From Betaproteobacteria bacterium (GTDB lineage: Bacteria > Pseudomonadota > Gammaproteobacteria > Burkholderiales > Burkholderiaceae_C), in contig CANFOR010000083.1 in NCBI GenBank assembly GCA_947448675.1, forward strand, positions 1 through 11,054: a stretch of DNA of 11,054 bases. Reading direction: 5' to 3'. This document shows, piece after piece, positions 5,190-11,054 of the stretch. The notes under the pieces are model-generated. The model was given only the letters and a program-made list of their open reading frames with translations, made no database searches and was not told the origin of the DNA. How positions within the stretch are numbered: the first letter of the stretch is position 1; each line of letters starts with the position of its first letter. Position numbers and translations under genes: made by a program.

Positions 5190-5920
5190 TGCGCTAAAGA
5201 ATCAAGCCAGCCGTCGGCGTCGACCGCGCGAATCGGCTCGCCGTGGTTGTAGCCATAGGTCACCAAAACCACCGGGCAGCCTGCCGCGCGCGCAGCCAGG
5301 GCGTCGTTCGCCGAGTCGCCCAGCATCAGGGTGCGCTCTGGCAGTGTGCCCAAGGCTTCGCAGGTTTTCAGCAGGGGCAGGGGGTCGGGTTTTTTGCGCG
5401 CAAACGAGTCGCCACCAAACACTTGGCTGAAGTATTTTTCCAGGCCCTTGGCTTGCAGCAGGGGCCGTGCAAAGGCCAGCGGTTTGTTGGTCAGGCAGGC
5501 CAGCTTGAGGCCACGGCTTTGCAGCACGGCCAAGCCCTCGTGCACACCCGCATAGACCGCGCTGGCCTGGCCATTGATGGCCAGGTAATGGCTTTGGTAG
5601 CTTTGCCAGGCAGCTTCGTAATCGGCCCCAAAACCAGCCTCGCTAGAAACCCCATGCGCTACATTTTTAATAGCTGCATGCGCAACATGGGCGGGCGTTG
5701 CAGCCGTTTTTTGTACGTATTGCAGGGTACTGCGGATCAAATGCTCGCTGCCCTTGCCCACGGTGCGCTCGATGAAGCTGCGCGCTACCGATGGCAGACC
5801 CAAGTCGGCCAACATGCGGTTCAGCGCCAACTCAAAATCGCCCATGGTATCGACCATGGTGCCGTCTAAATCGACGATCACGGCATCCAGCGCAGACAGG
5901 TTCAACGCAGTGCCCACCAT
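5180..5920 (-). CDS. gph: Phosphoglycolate phosphatase (HAD superfamily)
   Basis: A HAD hydrolase that by context and sequence dephosphorylates 2-phosphoglycolate, a product of oxidative DNA damage repair and oxygenase side reactions. HAD motifs are complete: DLDGT (17-21, nucleophile Asp17), TNK (144-146), Lys177 in RKKPDP, and GDSANDALAA (201-210). The cap domain lies between. At 246 residues it is longer than the usual 220-230. The surplus falls around 75-95, where an interspersed repeat (5658-5684) is translated as VAHAAIKNVAHG. ATG 5920 is preferred to a GTG directly before it. There is no clear Shine-Dalgarno, and the start overlaps the stop of a small upstream frame (TGATG), so coupling is likely. 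It is probably co-transcribed with rpe, a common pairing in proteobacteria. Confidence 0.93.
   Translation of the reverse strand: MVGTALNLSALDAVIVDLDGTMVDTMGDFELALNRMLADLGLPSVARSFIERTVGKGSEHLIRSTLQYVQKTAATPAHVAHAAIKNVAHGVSSEAGFGADYEAAWQSYQSHYLAINGQASAVYAGVHEGLAVLQSRGLKLACLTNKPLAFARPLLQAKGLEKYFSQVFGGDSFARKKPDPLPLLKTCEALGTLPERTLMLGDSANDALAARAAGCPVVLVTYGYNHGEPIRAVDADGWLDSLAQLR
5658..5684 (+). repeat. Interspersed 27-bp repeat, copy 1 (inside gph)
   Basis: This copy matches GCTAC-N7-ATAGCTGC-N3-YGCA, shared with copies at 10022-10048 and 10360-10386. It lies antisense to gph, is read through in frame, and is AT-rich against its surroundings. Confidence 0.7.
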
Positions 5921-6009
5921 CACAACACCAAGAGCTGCGCTTTGCTGTGGTCAAACAGGCACTCGCCAGACAGGGCAATGGCGCCGGGCTGCAGGCTGCT
6001 GCACATCAT
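5920..6009 (-). CDS. Possible 29-residue small ORF coupling rpe and gph
   Basis: The 85 bp between rpe and gph is an open frame from ATG 6009-6007 (overlapping the rpe stop as ATGA; a second ATG follows at once) to TGA 5922-5920 (overlapping the gph start as TGATG). Codon third positions are overwhelmingly G or C, like the true genes nearby. The product has no signal peptide or membrane segment. The stretch ALSGECLFDHSKAQL faintly recalls the start of OmpA-like domains, but I would not assign it. It may be a real small protein, or a translated spacer that keeps ribosomes moving from rpe to gph, which has no visible Shine-Dalgarno of its own. Confidence 0.35.
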   Translation of the reverse strand: MMCSSLQPGAIALSGECLFDHSKAQLLVL

Positions 6010-6701
6010 GCTTGCAAAGCCTGGCGCATCTTCTGCACTTCGGCTTGGTAGCTGGGTTTGCCAAAAATCGCGCTACCCGCCACAAAGGTGTCGGCTCCGG
6101 CGTCGGCCACCCGGCGAATGTTGTCGGCCTTGATGCCGCCATCTACTTCCAAACGAATGTCTTTGCCGCAGGTATCAATGCGCTTGCGAACCGCTTCCAC
6201 CTTGCGTAACGTGCTATCAATAAATGACTGCCCACCAAAACCGGGGTTGACGCTCATGAGCAAAATCAGGTCGATGTCGTCGATCAACCAGTCCAGCACA
6301 TCGAGCGGTTCGGCCGGGTTGAACACCAAACCCGGCTTGCAGCCTTTGGCGCGAATGGCCTGCACACTGCGGTGCACATGGCCCGAGGCGTCGGGGTGAA
6401 AGCTGATGTAATCGGCCCCGGCATCGGCAAACATGGCCGCCAGCGCGTCCACCGGCTGCACCATCAGGTGCACGTCGATCGGCACGGGCGTGCCGTCGGC
6501 CTTTTTGGCATGCGGCTTGAGGCTGGCGCAGACCATCGGGCCAAAGCTCAGGTTGGGCACGTAATGGTTGTCCATCACATCAAAGTGGATCCAGTCTGCG
6601 CCAGCGGCAATCACGCTGTGCAGTTCTTGGCCCAAAAAGGCAAAGTCGGCAGACAAAATCGACGGGGCGATGCGGTAAGTGGGGGATTTGTGGGTGGTCA
6701 T
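6006..6701 (-). CDS. rpe: Ribulose-phosphate 3-epimerase
   Basis: Interconverts ribulose 5-phosphate and xylulose 5-phosphate in the pentose phosphate and, where present, Calvin cycles. The 231-residue TIM-barrel protein shows all signature blocks: IAPSILSADF (11-20, Ser14), HFDVMDNHYVPNLSFGP (39-55, His39 and Asp41), DVHLMV (76-81, His78), LLMSVNPGFGGQSFI (147-161) and LEVDGGI (184-190, Asp187). The histidines and aspartates are the metal and catalytic residues of this family. ATG 6701-6699 gives the standard short N-terminus; the open frame reads further upstream but through the divergent apaG. Only 33 bp separate it from apaG, so promoters of the two genes must overlap each other's coding sequence. 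Downstream it is coupled through a small frame to gph. Confidence 0.97.
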   Translation of the reverse strand: MTTHKSPTYRIAPSILSADFAFLGQELHSVIAAGADWIHFDVMDNHYVPNLSFGPMVCASLKPHAKKADGTPVPIDVHLMVQPVDALAAMFADAGADYISFHPDASGHVHRSVQAIRAKGCKPGLVFNPAEPLDVLDWLIDDIDLILLMSVNPGFGGQSFIDSTLRKVEAVRKRIDTCGKDIRLEVDGGIKADNIRRVADAGADTFVAGSAIFGKPSYQAEVQKMRQALQA

Positions 6702-6734
6702 GGTGCTGGGCTGGGTTACGGGTACGATTGTCCC

Positions 6735-7136
6735 ATGCCCCAATACCAGTTGAGCGTCGAAGTGCGCCCCCAATACCTGCCCGAACAGTCTGCGCCCGAG
6801 CGCGAGCTGTTTAGCTTTGCCTACACCATTCGCATCACTAACACTGGCGAGGTGGCTGCGCAACTCATCTCGCGCACCTGGAACGTCAACGACGCCCATG
6901 GCCGCACCGAGAAAATTCGCGGCCTGGGCGTGGTCGGTCATCAGCCCCTGCTGCAACCGGGCGAGCATTTTGAATACACCAGCGGCACCCGCTTGCGCAC
7001 CCCCACCGGCACCATGCACGGCAGCTATTTTTGCGTGGCGGTAGACGGCGAAAAGTTTGACGCCGACATCCCCATGTTTGTGCTCGACGCCTTGAGCGAC
7101 GGCCCCGACAAAGGCGCTGGCCGCACCCTGCACTAG
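6735..7136 (+). CDS. apaG: ApaG family protein (Co2+/Mg2+ efflux-associated name)
   Basis: A 133-residue single-domain ApaG protein with an immunoglobulin/fibronectin-like beta fold. The family is named for linkage to apaH in enterobacteria, and its biochemical role is not firmly known. Recognisable blocks are FSFAYTIRITNTG (26-38), the SRTWNVNDAHGRTEKIRGLG segment, GVVGHQPLLQPGEHFEYTSG and the TPTGTMHGSYF turn near the end of the domain. ATG 6735 gives the usual N-terminus (VEVRPQYLPEQS); no strong ribosome site is seen. The C-terminal tail GPDKGAGRTLH is slightly longer than in many relatives. It is followed by the membrane protein gene after a few bases, which suggests co-transcription. 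Confidence 0.95.
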   Translation: MPQYQLSVEVRPQYLPEQSAPERELFSFAYTIRITNTGEVAAQLISRTWNVNDAHGRTEKIRGLGVVGHQPLLQPGEHFEYTSGTRLRTPTGTMHGSYFCVAVDGEKFDADIPMFVLDALSDGPDKGAGRTLH

Positions 7137-7150
7137 CGTTGGCCCACACC

Positions 7151-9238
7151 ATGCGCAGCGCCCCGCCCGACCTACCCCAACTGCTGGCGGCGCTCGATCC
7201 CCAAGCCGGTCTGGCCCAGCGCCATTTGTGGTTGATCGCGCTAATGGACTGGATCCGAGGCGACCGCTGCTCGGCCCCCTTGGCCGCCAGCCGCGTGCGC
7301 TTGCTGCTTGATGCCCTGCAAGCGCAAAGCCAGGTGCAAGCGCGCTTGCAGGCCTGGTGGCAGGTTCTGGGCCAAACCCTAGACGCCACCACGCTCTTGG
7401 CCGACCACGGCTTTGCCCCGCGTGCCGCGTTTTTGAGCGAGCTGGGAGCGCGCCTACGGCACAAACTTTTGCCCGCCACGCCCGAAACCAGCGACGCCTC
7501 TGAGCTGTTCAGCCTGGCCCTGCCCAGCGCTTTTGACGCGCAGTGGCTGGCCCTGCTCGACGAAACCACTTTGCAGCGTATTGGCGTGGCCTTGCGCGGC
7601 CCGCAAGCAGCGGGCGAGGGCCTGGGTAGCCCACCGGGCCCCAGCCCCTGGCAAAGCCTGCTGCTCGAAGCCATCACCTACTGCGCCAGCCACATCCGCG
7701 CCGCCGGGTTTTCGCCCGAGGTGCGGCTGCGCATGAGCGCGCCCGCGCGCGACGCCCAGGCCTTTCACGCGCTGGCAGCCGACTGCGACGCGCTGCGCAG
7801 CACTTATTTTGGCAGCGCCCGCGCCAGCGGCGGTGACCCCATTGCCGCACCTGGCGCACCGCTTGAAGCCACGCAACACCCGGCCTTGCATAGCAGCCCA
7901 AGCGACGCGCAGCTGCAACTTGCCGTGCAGCAACTCAAGCTGCGCCTAGAAGCCTGCCGCCAAGCCGCCGCCAGCGTCTACCCGCATTTGCAAGAGCACG
8001 GCATTTCGGTCGGCTTGGTGTTTGGCCTGCGCCAACTGCGCGAGCGCGTGCTGCGGGTGCGCGAGCTGCTCGACTGCCTGGTCTCGGCCACGCCCGCGCT
8101 GGCCACGGCGCGCTTGTTCACGCGCCTGGTGCAAGTGGGGCAAGAGCGGCGCAGTGTGCGCGCCCTGCTGGCCAGCAATATGTCTTTGCTCTCAGCCAAG
8201 GTCACCGAGCGCAGCGCCGAAACCGGCGAGCACTACATCACCCGCAGCCGCGCCGACTACATGGCCATGCTGCGCCAAGCCGCCGGTGGTGGCGCAGCAA
8301 CGGCCCTCACCACCCTAGGCAAATTTTCTTTAGGCGCTCTGGGCCTGGCGGCGTTTTGGGGTGGCGTGTGGGCGGGCGCTTTGTATGCCGCCAGCTTCGT
8401 GCTCATCCAGCGCATGCACTGGACGCTGGCCACCAAGCAACCGGCCATGACAGCCCCCGCCATGGCCGCCAAACTCAAAGACCTGGGCAGCGGCCAAGCG
8501 GTAGAAGAATTTGTCGACGAAGTAAGCCACCTGGTGCGCAGCCAAGTGGCCGCCGTGATTGGCAACGTGGGCGTGGTGGCACCCTGCGTGTTGCTGCTGT
8601 GTGGCGCATGGGCATGGCTCAGCGGCCACAGCTTTTTGTCGCGCAGCGAGGCCGCGCATGTGCTGCAAACGCTCAACCTGTTCACGCCCAGCACGCTCTT
8701 GTTCGCCGCCTTTACCGGCGTGCTGCTGTTTGCGTCGAGCCTGGTGGCGGGCTGGGCAGAAAACTTTTTTGTGCTGCACCGGCTCGACTCGGCCCTGCGC
8801 TACAACCCGCGCATCAGCGCTTACTTGGGCCCAGGCCGCGCCGGGCGCTGGGCCACGCGGGCGCGGCACAACGTGCAGGGTTTTGCCGCCAATGTGTCGC
8901 TGGGTTTGATGCTGGGCCTGTTGCCGCCAGTGTTGGGCTTTGTCGGCTTGGGGCTGGAGGTGCGGCATGTCACCCTGTCAACCGGGCAACTGGCCGCGGC
9001 GGTGGCCGCCTATGGCTTCGGTGCCTTGCACGAGCCCGCCGTGTGGCAGGCCATGCTGAGCTGCGCAGCCGCCCTGCCCTTGATTGCCGCGTGCAACCTC
9101 TTGGTGAGTTTTTTCTTGGCCTTTCGCTTGGCCCTGCGCGCGCACAACGTGAGCGGCCTAGACCGTGGGCGCATCTACCATGCGCTACGCTTGCGGCTTT
9201 GGCAACAGCCGGGCAGCTTTTTATGGCCCGGCGCTTGA
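7151..9238 (+). CDS. Large polytopic membrane protein annotated in relatives as 'site-specific recombinase' (COG4389 type)
   Basis: About 695 residues. Residues 1-380 are soluble and mostly helical, and include a Leu/Gln/Arg-rich stretch near 250-310 that may form a coiled coil. The C-terminal part has several hydrophobic segments at about 388-420, 466-490, 509-537, 579-602 and 636-663. Loops between them carry conserved-looking text such as GWAENFFVLHRLDSALRYNP. The family is commonly called site-specific recombinase (Gcr-like), but I see no serine- or tyrosine-recombinase catalytic set, and the membrane segments argue for another role. ATG 7151 is used; a TTG at 7139, 3 bp after the apaG stop, is also possible. 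Neither has a good ribosome site. thiL starts on the base after its stop. Confidence 0.85.
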   Translation: MRSAPPDLPQLLAALDPQAGLAQRHLWLIALMDWIRGDRCSAPLAASRVRLLLDALQAQSQVQARLQAWWQVLGQTLDATTLLADHGFAPRAAFLSELGARLRHKLLPATPETSDASELFSLALPSAFDAQWLALLDETTLQRIGVALRGPQAAGEGLGSPPGPSPWQSLLLEAITYCASHIRAAGFSPEVRLRMSAPARDAQAFHALAADCDALRSTYFGSARASGGDPIAAPGAPLEATQHPALHSSPSDAQLQLAVQQLKLRLEACRQAAASVYPHLQEHGISVGLVFGLRQLRERVLRVRELLDCLVSATPALATARLFTRLVQVGQERRSVRALLASNMSLLSAKVTERSAETGEHYITRSRADYMAMLRQAAGGGAATALTTLGKFSLGALGLAAFWGGVWAGALYAASFVLIQRMHWTLATKQPAMTAPAMAAKLKDLGSGQAVEEFVDEVSHLVRSQVAAVIGNVGVVAPCVLLLCGAWAWLSGHSFLSRSEAAHVLQTLNLFTPSTLLFAAFTGVLLFASSLVAGWAENFFVLHRLDSALRYNPRISAYLGPGRAGRWATRARHNVQGFAANVSLGLMLGLLPPVLGFVGLGLEVRHVTLSTGQLAAAVAAYGFGALHEPAVWQAMLSCAAALPLIAACNLLVSFFLAFRLALRAHNVSGLDRGRIYHALRLRLWQQPGSFLWPGA

Positions 9239-10300
9239 ATGAAAACCATGGGTGAATTTGACTTGATCGCGCGCTACTTCAAGCGCCCCGAGCGCCATGC
9301 GCAGCGCGTGGCCTTGGGCATTGGTGACGACTGCGCCTTGCTCGCACCCACGCCGGGCACGCAACTGGCCATCTCGAGCGACATGCTGGTCGAGGGGCGG
9401 CACTTCCTCTCCACCGTCAGCCCCGTGCGCCTGGGCCACAAAGCCCTGGCTGTGAACCTGAGCGACCTGGCCGCCTGTGGCGCCAAGCCCGTGGCCTTCA
9501 CCCTGGCGCTGGCCCTGCCCAGCGTAGACGAGGCTTGGTTAGCGGGCTTTGCGCAGGGCCTGTTTGCCTTGGCCGACGCCCAGGGCTGCGAGCTGATCGG
9601 CGGCGACACCACGCGCGGCCCGCTCAACATTTGCATCACCGTGCTTGGCGAAGTGCCCGTCGTCAACGGCAAGGGCCAAGCCCTGCTGCGCAGCGGCGCG
9701 CGGCCCGGCGACGACGTCTACGTGAGCGGTGCCCACACAGCCCACGGCACCGAGGGCGTGGGCGACGCGCGCTTGGCGCTAGAGGCCTTTCGCGGCAACA
9801 TCAGCCTGCCGCAAGCGCACTTTGAACGCCTGCGCCTGCGCATGGAAGCGCCCACCCCGCGCGTCGCCCTGGGCCAGGCCCTGCGCGGCATTGCCAGCGC
9901 CGCCATCGACGTGAGCGACGGCCTGCTGGGCGACCTGGGCCATGTGCTCAAAGCCAGCGGCGCAGGGGCCACATTGCACGGCCACGCAGCCAGCGCACAC
10001 CTGCATGAAAGTTTTACAAATGCTACGAATTCAATAGCTGCTAATGCACAGCCAGAGCGCATTACAGGCCTTTTTAGCCCTAAATACCTGCTGCAAATGG
10101 CCCTGGCGGGCGGTGACGACTACGAGCTGGCCTTCACCGCGCCAGCCAGCCTACGCAGCGCCGTGCAAGCCGCTGCCGCGCAAGCGGGCTGCACAGCCAC
10201 TTGCATTGGGCAGATTGACGCAGAGCCGGGGCTGCGGCTGCTGGATGCGCAAGGGCAACTGTTGAAGCCGGACTTTACGTCGTTTGACCACTTTGCTTAG
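9239..10300 (+). CDS. thiL: Thiamine-monophosphate kinase
   Basis: Phosphorylates thiamine monophosphate with ATP to thiamine diphosphate, the final step of cofactor synthesis. It shows the ThiL/PurM-fold motifs in order: EFDLIARYF (6-14), GIGDDCAL (27-34), NLSDLAACGAKP (73-84), GGDTTRGP (121-128), DVSDGLLGDLGH (224-235) and GGDDYEL (291-297). The 353 residues exceed the roughly 325 of the E. coli enzyme. The surplus is mainly at about 255-282, where an interspersed repeat is translated as NATNSIAANA. Start: ATG 9239 abuts the preceding TGA, while ATG 9248 would give the more typical MGEFDLI start; I cannot decide between them without a ribosome site. Only part of the repeat peptide can be essential, as it lies in a length-variable loop before GGDDYEL. 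Confidence 0.96.
   Translation: MKTMGEFDLIARYFKRPERHAQRVALGIGDDCALLAPTPGTQLAISSDMLVEGRHFLSTVSPVRLGHKALAVNLSDLAACGAKPVAFTLALALPSVDEAWLAGFAQGLFALADAQGCELIGGDTTRGPLNICITVLGEVPVVNGKGQALLRSGARPGDDVYVSGAHTAHGTEGVGDARLALEAFRGNISLPQAHFERLRLRMEAPTPRVALGQALRGIASAAIDVSDGLLGDLGHVLKASGAGATLHGHAASAHLHESFTNATNSIAANAQPERITGLFSPKYLLQMALAGGDDYELAFTAPASLRSAVQAAAAQAGCTATCIGQIDAEPGLRLLDAQGQLLKPDFTSFDHFA
10022..10048 (+). repeat. Interspersed 27-bp repeat, copy 2 (inside thiL)
   Basis: This copy matches GCTAC-N7-ATAGCTGC-N3-YGCA. It is part of an AT-rich island (about 10010-10085) in an otherwise G/C-rich gene and is read in frame as ATNSIAANA. Confidence 0.75.
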
Positions 10301-10359
10301 CCAACCGCGAATCAGGAAGGTGCGGCATGGCTTTGGCAAGCACTTTGCAGCACGCAAAC

Positions 10360-10386
10360 GCTACAAATAAAATAGCTGCTTACGCA
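10360..10386 (+). repeat. Interspersed 27-bp repeat, copy 3 (thiL-icd gap)
   Basis: This copy matches GCTAC-N7-ATAGCTGC-N3-YGCA and lies in the 172-bp gap between the convergent thiL and icd genes. The following bases (ATATTCCATGCGCG) also belong, in my recollection, to the longer Comamonadaceae form of this repeat. I see no RNA gene or convincing terminator in the rest of the gap. Confidence 0.75.
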
Positions 10387-10472
10387 TATTCCATGCGCGT
10401 TCCGAGCATTTTTCTCTCTTGAAACTCGAAGAAACATAAGCACCCTAGAGTCCCGAGAGGGTTTCAAAAGCC

Positions 10473-11054
10473 TTAGGCCGCAAACGCCGCTAGCGCCGCA
10501 TTCAGCGTCTTGCTGGGCCGCATCACGGCTTCGAGTTTGGCGAAGTCGGGTTGGTAGTAGCCGCCAATGTCGACCGGCTTGCCTTGCACGGCGGCCAGCT
10601 CGGCGACGATGGCTTGCTCGCCATCGCTCAGGGATTTGGCCAGGGGCGCAAACTGCTTGGCCAGGGCGGCGTCTTCGGTTTGCGCTGCCAGCTCTTGGGC
10701 CCAGTACATGGCCAAGTAGAACTGGCTGCCGCGGTTGTCGAGCTGGCCGGTTTTGGGCGACGGGTTTTTGTTGTTGCCCAGCAGTTTGCCGGTGGCAGCG
10801 TCGAGCGCTTTGGCCAAAATTTTGGCTTTGGCATTGCCGGTTTTAATGCCCAGGTCTTCGAGGCTCACGGCCAAGGCTAAAAATTCGCCCAGCGAGTCCC
10901 AGCGCAAATGGTTTTCTTCGACCAGCTGCTGCACATGCTTGGGGGCCGAGCCGCCCGCGCCGGTTTCGTACAAGCCACCTCCGGCCATCAGCGGCACGAT
11001 AGACAGCATCTTGGCGCTGGTGCCCAGCTCCATGATGGGGAAAAGGTCGGTCAG
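10473..11054 (-). CDS. icd: Monomeric NADP-dependent isocitrate dehydrogenase (3' part, runs off the right edge)
   Basis: The monomeric IDH-II type enzyme oxidises isocitrate to 2-oxoglutarate with NADP. The window holds about 193 C-terminal residues of a protein normally near 740. The frame is open to the right edge with no start; the ATG at 11033 is internal. Family blocks are ELGTSAKMLSIVPLMAGGGL, YETGAGGSAPKHVQQ, LRWDSLGEFLALAVSLE and LDNRGSQFYLAMYWAQEL, the last being characteristic of the C-terminal part. The stop is TAA 10475-10473. It is convergent with thiL and has no visible functional link to it. The monomeric enzyme is common in Burkholderiales and some other bacteria and is unrelated in length to the dimeric Icd. 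Confidence 0.96.
   Translation of the reverse strand: MTDLFPIMELGTSAKMLSIVPLMAGGGLYETGAGGSAPKHVQQLVEENHLRWDSLGEFLALAVSLEDLGIKTGNAKAKILAKALDAATGKLLGNNKNPSPKTGQLDNRGSQFYLAMYWAQELAAQTEDAALAKQFAPLAKSLSDGEQAIVAELAAVQGKPVDIGGYYQPDFAKLEAVMRPSKTLNAALAAFAA

Noticed and set aside
10327..10422. 31-residue frame in the thiL-icd gap
   Set aside because: It has no ribosome site and no recognisable product, and it is mostly the interspersed repeat; kept only as a note on repeat copy 3.
10442..10462. Possible terminator hairpin after icd (ACCCT-N11-AGGGT)
   Set aside because: The stem is only 5 bp with no T-run on either strand. The ATGC/GCAT stem before TTTTT at about 10393-10413 (thiL side) is even weaker.

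Overview
The window is GC-rich, with strongly G/C-ending codons. It carries core genes typical of Burkholderiales (Betaproteobacteria), most likely a Comamonadaceae-type organism. The evidence is the split trp operon, the rpe/gph pair, apaG next to a polytopic 'site-specific recombinase' (COG4389-type) gene and thiL, and a monomeric NADP isocitrate dehydrogenase. A short interspersed repeat (GCTAC-N7-ATAGCTGC-N3-YGCA, three copies) also fits that family, as far as I recall. The species cannot be named from the sequence.

Left part (1-4208, minus strand): a tryptophan operon reading trpE, GxxExxY gene, trpG, GST-like gene, trpD (cut by the window edge). Junctions are tight: trpE/GxxExxY overlap by ATGA, trpG/GST overlap by GTGA, and trpD starts 27 bp after the GST stop. 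The GxxExxY gene lies inside a 511-bp unit bounded by 55-bp imperfect inverted repeats (2184-2238 and 2640-2694). That unit sits exactly between the trpE stop and the trpG ribosome binding site and looks like an inserted cassette. Its start codon lies just outside the repeats, in the trpE overlap.

Divergent region (4209-4566): 358 bp between trpE and a secreted chalcone-isomerase-like protein gene. On the trpE side it holds a candidate trp leader peptide (34 aa, Trp-Leu-Trp at residues 25-27), followed at once by G/C-rich arms that can pair in two mutually exclusive ways. A perfect 18-bp dyad (4495-4512) lies upstream of the leader. I read this as a likely attenuation control region, although no clean hairpin plus T-run terminator is visible.

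Middle (4567-6701): the chalcone-isomerase-like gene (plus) converges on gph, and rpe-gph read on the minus strand. The 29-codon gap between rpe and gph is an open reading frame joined to both neighbours by stop/start overlaps.

Right part (6735-10300, plus): apaG, a large membrane protein and thiL, head to tail. thiL converges on the 3' end of icd (10473-11054, minus, partial). Copies of the short repeat lie inside gph, inside thiL and in the thiL-icd gap. The two genic copies are read through in frame and add residues where these enzyme families vary in length.

Functionally the window combines tryptophan synthesis (chorismate to phosphoribosylanthranilate), pentose-phosphate/2-phosphoglycolate metabolism (rpe, gph), thiamine diphosphate synthesis (thiL) and the TCA cycle (icd). 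The accessory parts are the GxxExxY cassette, the short repeats and the regulatory leader.
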